From contig NC_083563.1 in NCBI RefSeq assembly GCF_019925205.1, positions 9,300,001 to 9,364,000 of the forward strand: 64,000 bases of DNA, in the 5' to 3' direction. Below the pieces are notes generated by a model. The model was not told the origin of the DNA. It saw only the letters and a program-made list of their open reading frames with translations, and did no database searches. Of the stretch, positions 37,201 to 47,585 are shown piece after piece; the first letter of the stretch is position 1, and each line of letters begins with the position of its first letter. The stretch comes from Metopolophium dirhodum (taxonomy: Eukaryota; Arthropoda; Insecta; Hemiptera; Aphididae). A program made the position numbers and the translations under genes.

Positions 37201-40200
37201 AATGGCTTTAAATACGCCACTGATTACAAGTATGGTGAATGCCCCCCATGACTTGAAGAATAATTGGTTTTTATATAGTTGTAATAGGTTAGTTAAGGTA
37301 TAATGATAAATTAGGTATAGGGGGGACGGAGTGGCCGAGCGGATTAAGTCGTCGGTTCGAACCCGGCCGCGGATGGCATTTTTCTTCGGGCAAGTCACGG
37401 TGTCCGGAGAGAAGTGCCGCCATCCCCCACCCAGGCATGGCAGATACCTACGGCCTACGGGTGCCCACTAAAAAATCTGGTAAACCAAAAACATACGTGT
37501 TTTTAAACCTACAATGCCTCCCCTACAAACAAAAAACAAACAGCTAATGACCTTAGTTGCCAGGCTTCATGATCAATTAAAAAAAAAAATTAGGTATAGG
37601 TTTCAAAATAGTTATTATGCATATTAAACGTATGCATAGGTGTATAATATAGAACAGAAATATTTATAAAATTGAATTAAAAAATATAAAAATATAATAT
37701 TATTAATTATTAAATTGATTTATATTTTATTTTTAAAATGATGAAAAAAGAAATAAGTCATTAGTTGTATAATATTGTACTGTTATTTTGTACCGCTAAC
37801 AAAATGGGGTGTGAGATTTTTAAAAATTTACATTCTGGACGTAGAATAAATAAGGTTGGAATGTTGGATACTACTTAAGTATATATAGACTATAGAGCTA
37901 CAGTGTTATCATTAATATATAGGCTCTCGACAAGTAAATGAATTCTTTTGTATCCAACTTATTAATATATTTTTAGGTAGGTATACATAATATACACTAG
38001 TTGTCTCCGATTATCAGATAATTCATAATTACGAATTATATTTGAGTTACGTCCCATATTCAAATAAGTAGTGGTTCATAAACTTGACTAAAATATACGG
38101 AAGTACCATATTATACCACACAAATAGATAAATTTAATACCTATATATTATATATTATATATTATACAACATATTATGAGTACATAATATAATGTTATAT
38201 TGTTTTAATTATAAAAAATTTAATTTGCGGTAACATAATATATTGAATATAATAGGTATAAATTACTACAATCTATAATATAATAAATGGAGCGTGAAAA
38301 ATGTATGTTACCTCATCAATCGAGAACGGTTGATCCGATTTGGCTCAAATTTTTTTTAAGATGTTCGTAATTGCCAAGAGAAGGTTTTTACGAAAGAAAA
38401 TTTTAGGAAAATTAGGAAATCTGGATATAAAAAATACAATAGTGTCGCTATCTGTCCAGAAATAATCAACTAAATAATAAAATAAAATTTTAGTTTATTG
38501 TTGCATATTATTAAAATAATAATAGTGTATTATAAATTATAATAATTATAAGAATTATTTATAATATATCGGTTGTTATTGTTTAATCGGGCATGTTTGT
38601 AGGTTTGTATTATTATTTTTTGTCAATCTAATATATAAAAATGTCGTGTCACAGTATTTGTTATTGAACTCCTACGAAACGGCTTAACCGATTTTGATCA
38701 AATTTTCTGTGTATATTTGGTAGGTCTGAGAATACGTTATAGGCTAATTTAAAAAGGGAATTGATCACCCCCTAGAGGTGCTCAAACAGGAATTTTGAGA
38801 TTTACTATAGAAATGTTTGTTTATTAATGGTTGTTATGGGTTATAGGATTTGAGAATAATATTTATTTTATTTATTATTATTATTTATTTATTATTATTA
38901 TTACTATTATTAATTGCATTTATTATCTATTTATTTCTGAAAGCAAATATGGCGTTCAAATGCTTCAAGGTCCATCCGCTGAAACATTCTCAAAACTGTT
39001 AGATATCGGCGATGGAAAAGTAGCTTTACATGATAATACTGGATGCATAAAATTTCCAAACGATTTCTGCACAATCATTAATTCGCAAAATTATCTCATT
39101 GACCCGGAATTTCCCAATATACACACACAATACTTGAACCATGAGTGGCTGGCAGAAAGAGCAATTTTGACAGCAAAAAATGTGGATGTCAACGATTTAA
39201 ATTTCAAGATACAACAGTTGTTGCTAGGGAACTTGGTGTCATACAAATCTATCGATACAGTTTGCAATACCAATGTAACTGTAAATTTTCCAGCAGAATT
39301 TTCGAACTCATTGGATTTTCCAGGCATAACACCACACCATTTACAACTAAAGGTTGGATCTCCTATTATTACTTCGTAATTTGAACCCACAAAAGCTGTG
39401 CAATGCCACAAGATTAGTCATTGAAAAATTGATGAAAAACGTTATCGTCACCAGCATTTTGAATGGCAATTTCCGAGGAGAAGATGTATTACTACCACGA
39501 ATCCCTATTATTACCACAGATGTCCCAATTGAATTCAAGCCGGTTCAATTTCCAATTAGATTGGCATTCGCAATGACAATCAATAAGTCTCAAGGCCAAA
39601 CGATGTCTGTTTGTGGCTTAGATTTGGGTACACCGAGTTTTTCACACGGACAATTATACGTGGCATGTTCTCGAGGGGGTAAACCAACCAGTTTGTTTTT
39701 GTTGGTCAAAGATGGACTCACTAAAAATATCGTACACTCCATTGCACTAAGAGACTGATAGTGTTTTTTTAATTTTCATAATATGTGATAGAGATGTAAT
39801 TTGAAATGTATTAGTCAAGATATTAAAAATACAATGAATTCAAAAAAATGAATATTTGATGTTTTGTTATTGTTCAGAGTGCCCCATTCCTCTTTCAGTC
39901 ATATACCAGTATAACACATCAACACACAATTACAATAATTTAGTTTTTTTTTATTTGACTATACCAAATTATTCATTAGAAATAATTTATATGGCAAAAC
40001 AACGTTTGCCGGGTCAGCTAGTATATACATATATATATAAATTAATGTCTGGTTAGACTAGGTTAGGATTTTGTATTAATTGACCATATTAATCACCGTA
40101 GGTGGAATTAAGTACAAACGACAAACTTGATACAACTGTGATACTTAAGAGTTAAATCATTATACACTTACGTACAAACAGCACGGAGTCCGCGATCTAC

Positions 40201-43200
40201 CGCGATCTATTGCCTACCTGATAATATATTGCTGCGAATCAGTATTTTTATTCCAGGCAACGGAAAAGTTAAGATGAATTTTGAACACCATACACCGAAT
40301 ATTAAATAACGAATTAAACAAAGTTTGTGTCATATAGAGTTGGTACCTACATTTAACGGGCAACGTCGCAACGAAGTGCACGGGATCAGCTAGTATTATA
40401 CATAAAATAATAATTGTAAACATTAGTCTTTTATAGGTACATGGATATTTTTCAATTTTGATACATTAAATATCGCTGTTTTAAGTAGTTATAGGAAGAA
40501 CTTCATACTAAAGTTAAATTGTTCAATACATTTTTTTAGATATTCAGAATTACGTGTACATATATTAAAAAAATATCAGTCCCATATAGGTTAGAACTAT
40601 ACCTGCATTTATACAAATAATACACAACTTTACAAAGTAATAATATAATTACTCAATAAATAAAATAACAAAGACGTATAAAATTAAGCCTACATCTTAG
40701 ACTACAATCAGGTAGGCAGGTAGTTGATTTTTTGAAACGATTTCTGATCAGTCAAAACTTAAAAAATATTATAATAAATCAAAATTTTAAAGACCAAAGT
40801 AAAATGTAATGTATACCTATATATGTAAATTCAGATATTAAAAAGAAAAAAAATCTTATCTAAAATGTTCGGAATGAGTATATAGCAATAATATACAAAC
40901 AGTTATTACTTATTAGTCTAAATGTCTGATAGGTAATAAATTATCTATTATGCTACTGATACATAGGATGATAATCCAATCCAATATAACTTATAAGTCA
41001 ATCGATATTAATAATTGCTTATAGGCAATAAAGAGCACGTGTGTTTGTTTAATACTTGACAGTTGACATAAAGAATAAGTTCTGTAAAATAATTATTTTT
41101 GCCACAAGTTCTTGAGAATACCAATAATGTTACATACATAATATTAATATACCTATTCTATCATTGTTCCCATCTAAATATTTTAACCTTAATGTGATTG
41201 TTACCTATTAAAAACATTTTAAAAAGGTTACTATCCTAAAGTCTATTCAACATATTATTATAAAGTGTGACATATTTACCTTAAATTAAATTAGTTTTCC
41301 CGTCATTATATTATTATATGAATTTCAACTAAACGCTAAATGTTTATAATGCAGGTTTCATGGACCTATAATTATTATTCTTAGGAGTAAACTTTTTACC
41401 TACATAAATTCTGAAAACTTACCTACCTAGTTTACAATAATGTATATTTAAAAAAAAAACCATTTCTAGGCAGTAGTAAAATAGTGTAATAATTAAGTAT
41501 AACCGTTAACAAATATCTGGTTATCAATCAGACAGATTTCAACTTAAATTTTTAACAATTCTGATGTATACATTATGTATATGTATAATCAATGATTATA
41601 ATATGTACATTTATTGTTCTTATTTATTCTAACAAACAAAACAAGACTCACGGTCAAAATCCTGATTAATAATATTACAGTTTGACTTAAATTGTAAAAT
41701 GTATAGCTATTAGCTATATTATAAAAATAAAAAAAATCCCATTCGACTATTCGGACTATCTGGCTCTCATATGTTCTAAAGAAGATATATTGAGCTTATT
41801 TTTAAGTTAACAAAAATATCTAGAAAATCAGAAATTACGAATAATTTATTGTTTAAGTATAACTTTAGCTTCATACTTTTCGTCTGAAACACCATTTGAA
41901 GAAAATATTTTGAAATAATTCCGAAAGTTTTGTAATGTTACATTCAGAATATTCAAATATATTTCGTGAGTGTTTAATTAAAAGGTACAATAAGTGATAT
42001 ATTATTTTTTAAATCTAATCGTTTACTTTATATTATACCCAAAGTCCCAAAATATTATCTTTATACCTGACAGCATAATTCGTATAAATGATTAAATAGA
42101 TTTAAGTCGTGATCAAAAAACCAATTGATACGTCCATAAAAAAGCACGTACCTAATATTTATACCATTATTGGTCTATTCTGTAACACTTTTTAAAAAAA
42201 AGTGATTTGGGAGGGCCTACAAAAAATCTGTGAAATTTGAAAAACTTCTGATTATAACTCTTCAATTACTTGTTAATATAGTTACTAAAATAAGTGGAAA
42301 ATGATCAGCTAGTGAACTGATGTCTGATATTATTATGTAGGTACTTATAGAGTATAATAGACATCTATTTTAGATAATGATAAAATATAATTTACAACAT
42401 TTTCCATATATCTATATTCTATATCAAATATCTACCTTCATAAATAAAAAATATACTATACAACATCAGTAAACGGAAAAGTTTTCCAATGACTAAATAA
42501 AATGTTATTTTTAAAGAAGTAAAATATAATTATTTAAAACACTTTTCTTACACAGTTATATCGATTATGAACGAAGTATTAAGTATTAACTTAAAAGTTA
42601 TAATTTCATATTCACCATGTTAACAACTAAGAAGGTATATAATTAAAATAACTAAATTGATGTTATAAATATATACCTAACCTAAGTACGTACCTATTAT
42701 TATTTAAACTGTATTTTTACGATACAAAATAAATCAAGAATTATAATTAATTTCTCTTCCAATCATCTTTTGACGCCTATATGTTTGTTTATTCTTGAAT
42801 TAATAATAATACATACAATAGCTTATGATTTATGAACCAAATACTTATGTTTTTAGATTAAAGTAAATTTTGTAAAATACATGCAACCTATTTATTGTAC
42901 ATAGTACAGAATACGTGTTTTTACTGTTTTTAGTGACAGGGTGCAGGTTGAGTTTAATGCAGCAGATAATTATTATCTTATAGGTATACGTTTGATATTT
43001 CTAACGATGTAAATAAAATCGATACACACTCCGTAAACATTTCCATAATATAATTCATAACATTATTATTCCTATAGGTGTTTAGTCATGAAAACGGGGT
43101 GCGTACATAAATGTAACCCCGACAGCCAAACAAGTATCTATAATAATATTATAATACATATTTTACAATATTTATATAGTTATTCCACAACATACCGTCG

Positions 43201-43569
43201 TCACAGAGACATTTGTCGATAGCAAGTTGTGTAGACCGCACTAATATAACAAAATATTATTTTCGTTGGCTTAAATGGCGCGCAACCCAAGTTTAATATT
43301 ATACATAATATACGCGTGCCGCATTTAGGTTATTATCTATATTCTAAGGTGCAGCTGATGAGACCAGTCACCACCCCCACAAATGCACGTAGGTATATCT
43401 ACTTGTATATTTTATATAATATTATACAACGACGGTTCAAAGTGTCGTAAACGAGTGAAAAAGTAAAAACAATATTGAATAATAATGTAGTAATAATTAT
43501 ATTACGTATAATATTGTAATGTGATATTGTGATGTCGTCGGTACCTTTTTTCCAGCAGATCCGAAGCAT
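28275..43569 (-). CDS. PH-domain protein with helical region, family not recognised
   Basis: I built ten coding exons from splice phase: 43569-43545 (tentative), 37182-36971, 34094-33979, 33378-33134, 33059-33025, 32749-32635, 32495-32310, 32210-32024, 31661-31478, 28913-28275. Every junction is GT-AG, all phases agree, and the sum is 1944 nt (647 residues). A PH fold is well supported at about residues 85-180: DWRQRFVVLSNSTLWIYG, then HLVLHI, WFKIKFNTEKQLIAW and a final helix. Residues 1-80 (CWKKDFIVLTKKGSLFI) look like the start of another PH-like unit. Residues ~190-500 are helical and leucine- and charge-rich. The last ~150 are low complexity and basic. PH domains often bind phosphoinositides or proteins at membranes; whether this one does is inference. 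No catalytic domain was seen. Exon 1 and the start codon are the weakest parts. Confidence 0.7.
30077..30530. mobile_element. Mariner-like MITE with ~83-bp terminal inverted repeats
   Basis: It starts CAGGGTGATTATTTTATCAT and ends with the exact inverted form. The inverted repeats run about 83 bp (30077-30160 and 30448-30530) with only two or three mismatches. A TA dinucleotide lies on each side (30075-30076 and 30531-30532), as Tc1/mariner insertions leave. It is 454 bp long with no transposase. It lies in the PH gene's last intron. Its centre contains a second, smaller inverted pair (GAGTTATAAGTA with TACTTATAACTC). Confidence 0.88.
34690..34800. repeat. End fragment of the GATTCTGAGC-type repeat
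   Basis: It carries ACTGATCGTCTTTGCTCAGAATTG, then a block ATCATATCATATTATTGAATTCAAATTTAAC that matches 18660-18690. It is in an intron of the PH gene. Another start, AGATTCTAAGTGGAACGATG, lies at 35553-35572. Confidence 0.5.
35100..36960. other. Intron 2 of the PH gene, AT-rich, no gene seen
   Basis: Between the PH-gene exons at 36971 and 34094. Apart from repeat fragments I see no exon that keeps phase between these two exons, and none is needed because their phases already match. Confidence 0.4.
37321..37587 (+). mobile_element. tRNA-derived SINE (+ strand) with target duplication
   Basis: The element begins GGGGGACGGAGTGGCCGAGCG, with A box TGGCCGAGCGG and B box GGTTCGAACCC, the latter a perfect match to the pol III consensus. 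It ends in an A-run. The 13-bp direct repeat AAATTAGGTATAG flanks it (37308-37320 and 37587-37599). It is related to the SINE at 16079; both share the GGGCAAGTCA(C/T)GGTGTCC-type body and the CCATGCC(T/C)GGGTGGGGGATGG region (inverted in one). It sits in the PH gene's first intron, on the opposite strand. The clean target duplication and intact boxes suggest a fairly recent insertion. Confidence 0.92.
38627..40021 (+). mobile_element. Decayed Helitron with Pif1-type helicase C-terminus
   Basis: The ends fit a Helitron: TCTAATATATAAAAATG at the 5' end and GCCGGGTCAGCTAG at the 3' end, inserted between A (38626) and T (40022). Helitrons insert in this way, without target duplication. The coding remnant reads ESKYGVQMLQGPSAETFSKL onward, then HEWLAERAILTAKN, FPAEFSN, QKLCNATRLV, AFAMTINKSQGQT and GQLYVACSRG. 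These are C-terminal motifs of the Helitron Pif1-like helicase. The frame breaks near 39354-39380, where a 1-bp shift at CCTATTATTACTTCG moves from one frame to the next. The Rep nuclease and most of the helicase are missing, so the copy is dead. It lies in intron 1 of the PH gene. Confidence 0.9.
38831..39758 (+). pseudogene. Helitron Pif1-like helicase fragment, frameshifted
   Basis: Two overlapping frames (open to 39379, then 39354-39758) together cover about the last 290 residues of a Pif1-type helicase. The junction falls inside the conserved GSPI-LLRNLNPQKLC block, the sign of a single lost base. The C-terminal frame ends normally at 39756-39758. Upstream of residue ESKYG the frame is AT-rich noise, so the 5' part has been deleted. 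Confidence 0.88.
40330..40393 (+). mobile_element. Second Helitron 3' terminus
   Basis: The block GGGCAACGTCGCAACGAAG-TGCACGGGATCAGCTAG, followed by T, matches the 3' end style of the element at 38627 (GGGTCAGCTAG then T). It lies in the same orientation 370 bp further on. No matching 5' end was seen, so it is a remnant of a second copy. Confidence 0.6.
40394..43480. other. AT-rich intron 1 of the PH gene, no other gene seen
   Basis: If the proposed first exon at 43545 is right, this is intronic. I found no alternative exon here that ends in phase 1, as the exon at 37182 requires, and carries a plausible PH-domain start. The sequence near 43300-43400 begins to rise in GC toward the promoter region. 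Confidence 0.4.
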
Positions 43570-43749
43570 ACAACATACAGTTTGTGGACCACTGGTGGTA
43601 TATTATTACTATGTCGTATGATAGGTATGTATGGGCGGTATTGCGGGCGGACGGATTGGAGACGTCTGGTGTGCCGATCGGTGGGGGAGGGTGGTTAGCG
43701 CGGGTAAAGCGTAACGTGGTTTTTGTGTAACGATAAAATAATATTATTT
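43570..43749. promoter_or_regulatory. Candidate bidirectional promoter between divergent genes
   Basis: A GC- and CpG-richer ~180-bp stretch (GGGCGGTATTGCGGGCGGACG, GGTGGGGGAGGGTGG) lies between the proposed first codon of the - strand PH gene (43569) and the ATG of the + strand signal-peptide exon (43750). In this AT-rich genome such a patch is unusual and fits shared promoter or 5' UTR sequence. No TATA box is evident. The call depends on both flanking starts being real. Confidence 0.4.
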
Positions 43750-43842
43750 ATGCGGGGACGAACGGGGGTGGTGTTGGCGGTGGTGGTGGTTGCGATCGTG
43801 GTGGCGGCGGCGGCGACATCGACGGCCATGTACCCGGAGAAG
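43750..43842 (+). CDS. Orphan first coding exon encoding a signal peptide
   Basis: The ATG at 43750 opens MRGRTGVVLAVVVVAIVVAA and continues AATSTAMYPEK. This has a basic n-region, a long Val/Ala/Ile core and a small-residue cleavage region (AAAATSTA). It is a strong secretory signal. A splice donor (AAG then GTACCATA) follows at 43843. Without splicing the frame ends after 41 codons (stop 43873-43875). I found no matching downstream + strand exon in the window, so the intron would be long, or the product is a tiny secreted peptide. The mature protein cannot be named. Confidence 0.5.
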
Positions 43843-45569
43843 GTACCATATACGCGAAAAACACTTACTACTTAGCACACAGGAGAGATCCAGCGATCGG
43901 ATCGGCCGCAGTGGTGAGACGCGACGCGGCTACATATTATCATCTGCGGCCGGAGGACGCGGAGCTCGACGTATTTATAACATAGGTACCTCTGGCGCGC
44001 GTTCGTTTGCGTATCGACCGGAGCGCCGCCGTCTATCCAAAACGCTTGTACGCCGGAGGGCGGCGGCGGCGGCGAGCGGACGACGGAGCGCCATCTGTGC
44101 GGGTCGTCGCGGCAACAACCACGCTATACTTGGCGACGGAAAAGCGGGCGGACGGGAGACTTACAAAAAATAATCAAATATTTGCACGGGCAAAACACGC
44201 GATTGCATTTTAATTATATCAATGCAGGTTTTAAGAGTATAATGTACAGTGCCACTCTCCGTGATGTCGATTTTGACTCATATAAAAGGTAGGCGGTACT
44301 TATTCACTACCTATAACTTAAACGTTTGTTCTCGCACACGTCGAAATATTATGTATGTATTGTTAAAATAATATGTTAAAACACATTATTGTTTCTGTTC
44401 TTTTTTTTTATTTTATTTTTATTGTCACATCGCACCACGCGATAATATGTACGCATTTAGGACACAACGCACTTTGTTTTGATATTACTGCTACACGTCA
44501 TCGTCTAATGTATATATCATTTCATTGTTCGACAGCAGGCCTTTTTTCGGCATTTCTCGATGCGCAATAGCAACAGCTGCGTCCGTATCTAAACATGATA
44601 TTATAGTCCGTGTTTATATTATGATTCAGCGTTTCGACCAATTTTGGACGCGATCGTCTTCACAATATTTGTGACGGTTATGGAAAATTAAATATATTTG
44701 GTGTAATCTACATAATAATGTTAATATCGATACGGAGGTTTATTTTAACAGTATTACAATGCAGCATTACCTATTATATTTGGTTTAAAATTTGACGTCT
44801 TAAATTTAAAACTTAAACGTTGAAATTTTAGGGATACACGCTTACACAGTTACACGAGTCTGAATATGCATATTGTCACTCATTTTGCTATTAAAGTGAT
44901 CGGTTTTTGTTTATTAATTATTATAATGATTATTTAAGTTTAGATCTCAACGACTATTATAATAACACTGAATCACGACACTGCAAAAGTGCAAAGTACT
45001 TTGTGTGGTTAAGATATGTAAGAAAACCTTAAGTCAGTTTGGACTAAATCTAGAAAAACAAAGTCGTAATAATTAGGTACAATTGATGGATACTTATATG
45101 TATATAACTGTACAAATAAGATATAAAATATAATAGATAATAGTGCAAGCAAATATTGAGGAAAACACTGCACGTATGTAATACCTATAGTGTAATACGC
45201 GATCACAGCTGCAGCTGCAGCAGCTGCATTATCTTTGTCCACTCATAAAACATGCCTAAACCAACCATTGATAACCAGTCACCTACTCACTCAATGATGT
45301 GCAGATTGTATGGTATACTCTACTCACTATACTGTAGACTATACAACAGAGCTAGTTCCACGATTTTTTTTCCTTTTTTTACAGTACCTATCGTGTTATT
45401 TCTGTTTACAATTTACCCCTAAGATCGTACTAAGTCGATATTTATTTAACGATAGATATAATATGATACAAAAATATAGCAATGCATGACCGTGGACCGT
45501 TTTTTAGTACGATAACAATTATCGGAAAGTTATAATCGCCGTCATAAGTCATAACTATTTATAATAATA
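43843..45569. other. GC-rich then AT-rich DNA after the signal-peptide exon
   Basis: The GC-rich part (to about 44190) has open frames in several frames with Arg/Gly/Ala-rich translations, as expected for CpG-rich non-coding sequence. A small GCAGCT repeat lies at about 45205-45230. No exon with good splice sites was found. Confidence 0.4.
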
Positions 45570-46415
45570 CAGTAGAACCTCGATTATCCGAACTAATTGG
45601 GACCGCACCTAGTTCGGATACGCAAAAGTTCGGATATTGGAAGTATAAAATAAAAAATGTTTATAATATTATGTATTAATTATTTATTATTTTTATAATT
45701 AAATATTTATTATTATTATAAATATTTTATTAGAATTGCATTACATATTACATTACATTATCAGAAATACATTAAATTATTAGAAATACATTAGGTACAT
45801 ACATACATTATTAGAAATAAATAAAAACATAATCAAATACAGTAGAACCTCGATTATCCGAACCTCCGTTATACGAACCCTCTATTATCCGAACTATAAT
45901 TAGCGTATACGAACGTTCTGTTATCCGAACATGAAAACTTGTATCCGGCAGGTATTGATAATTATGTCAAAAAAATATAATAAATGTCATATATTTGATT
46001 ATGTTTTTATTTATTTCTAATAATGTATGTATGTACCTAATGTATTTCTAATAATTTAATGTATTTCTGATAATGTAATGTAATATGTAATGCAATTCTA
46101 ATAAAATATTTATAATAATAATAAATATTTAATTATAAAAATAATAAATAATTAATACATAATATTATAAACATTTTTTATTTTATATTTCCAATATCCG
46201 AATTTTTGCGTATCCGAACTAGGTGCGGTCCCAATTAGTTCGGATAATCGAGGTTCTACTGTACATGACATTTATTATATTTTTTTGACATAATTATCAA
46301 TACCTGCCGGATACAAGTTTTCATGTTCGGATAACAGAACGTTCGTATACGCTAATTATAGTTCGGATAATAGAGGGTTCGTATAACGGAGGTTCGGATA
46401 ATCGAGGTTCTACTG
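45570..46415. mobile_element. Pogo/Tigger-like MITE (outer copy) interrupted by an inverted copy of itself
   Basis: The outer element starts CAGTAGAACCTCGATTATCCG at 45570 and ends with its inverted form at 46415, with TA on both sides (45568-45569, 46416-46417). Its two halves (45570-45839 and 46264-46415) are separated by an inner element (45840-46261) with the same termini and its own TA flanks. Removing the inner copy and one TA leaves 846-422-2 = 422 bp, exactly the inner length. The left outer half matches the inner copy's right half inverted, nearly base for base. The termini resemble pogo/Tigger-type DNA transposons; no transposase is present. Confidence 0.9.
45840..46261. mobile_element. 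Pogo/Tigger-like MITE, inner copy (inverted)
   Basis: A 422-bp element that starts CAGTAGAACCTCGATTATCCG and ends with the same sequence inverted. It is flanked by TA at 45838-45839 and 46262-46263, the duplicated target. It is inserted in the opposite orientation at an internal TA of the outer copy. Differences from the outer copy are few: by eye two G/A changes in the first ~90 bp of the shared arm and one at the junction. Confidence 0.9.
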
Positions 46416-46417
46416 TA

Positions 46418-47227
46418 TATTATATTATGTACACTATACTGCAGGGTGAATCGTCGCGTTTCCTCATTTTCTAATAAACAATTGTTGAGTCACCACTGCT
46501 CCAAATTCAGAGGGATAATTCCCTACGAAATATCAAATATGTATGCTGTGGATTACGGCCTACGGGCTATTGAAAAATTCCACCGGTCATATATTATAGG
46601 TGTCGTATACGGTTGACGCTTAGTGTTCGCTCTTACATCCCCTGCCTTAATTGTAACTAGGAAAATAACTTTAATGAATAAATCATATTATATAATTTTC
46701 CACAACAAAAACTGTTAAAGTAAATTATAGTCACGGAAATTACTTTTTTCCTTTAAGGGTGTCGGTGCCGGTTTTACCAATTTTCGGAAATTCTATTTTA
46801 TATTTTTGTTAGTACCTTAATTATAATACTCAGCCAAAAATCTACACCTCGATACCTATTTAGGGGGGGGGGGGGGGGGGGTTGATACGGTGTATTATAT
46901 CAATGAAAATGACTTAACAGAAAAAACTCTCACGCCCTGTAGGAGTCGGTTTCGTTAATTTTTTTATTATTTAAAAGAAGGGAACACCGATCAAAGGCCT
47001 AATTTTCATTTTACTTTAAATAGTGGCACAAAAATACGTTTTAAAAAGAACAAATATTGTGCATTATTCAATAGCATATTTTTAGCTTCTATAATTATAA
47101 CTTTGAAAATCGGGCTTTGATCCGACCTGCAAAATGTTCTTTTATTTTTAAATAAAAAAAAAATATTGAATATTTTTGTACTAAAAAACGCACCGGCTCC
47201 GACGCGTATTAAGAGATTAAAATATGG
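46418..47227. other. AT-rich intergenic DNA with G20 homopolymer
   Basis: A run of about 20 G lies at 46863-46882. Blocks GTGTCGGTGCCGG (46760) and, inverted, CACCGGCTCCGAC (47190) suggest the ends of another decayed element. I could not define its limits. No gene seen. Confidence 0.35.
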
Positions 47228-47241
47228 TAGATATCTTAATC

Positions 47242-47571
47242 TTTTTTTTTTTTATATTTAATTTATTTAAGCATATTTACAATCTATACAATTTGTACAA
47301 TAAGTAAATTTGATAACATAGGTAATTAAAATGACTTGAATGTCTTGAGGGGGGAAAACCGTCTATCAACAGTACCTCCTATTTAATTTGATGGGTTCAT
47401 ATAATATGGAGACCGTTAGGCAAGAGCGTCTCTTGGCCATTTTCTTTTTAACCTCCTCGGAGGATTGTTGGGGATGGTTATAGAGGACATGCGGGAAATT
47501 AGAGGGTTTTGGTTCGAGTGCAGTTTGGAGTGAAACTTTTTGTAATGACGAGTTGCTATTTCGTTGATTGT
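47242..47571 (-). mobile_element. 5'-truncated Jockey-type LINE with target duplication
   Basis: On the - strand, the frame from the 5' break reads LTINEIATRHYKKFHSKLHS, then a segment with ISRMSSITIPNNPPRRLKRK ending WPRDALA and a stop. This is the usual extreme C-terminus of Jockey-group LINE reverse transcriptases (the RRLKR-x-W/P-RD pattern). A 3' UTR of about 110 bp and a poly(A) tail (T-run after 47242 on +) follow. An imperfect 14-bp direct repeat, TAGATATCTT(A/T)ATC, flanks it at 47228-47241 and 47572-47585. Confidence 0.78.
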
Positions 47572-47585
47572 TAGATATCTTTATC

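Noticed and set aside
37321..37402. Functional tRNA gene
   Set aside because: The head has good A and B boxes, but it continues into a SINE body with an A-tail and target duplication, and the tRNA acceptor stem does not close properly.
43790..44173. 127-codon Arg-rich + frame
   Set aside because: It is out of frame with the signal-peptide ATG and lies in CpG-rich sequence where all frames tend to be open. The composition reflects GC content.
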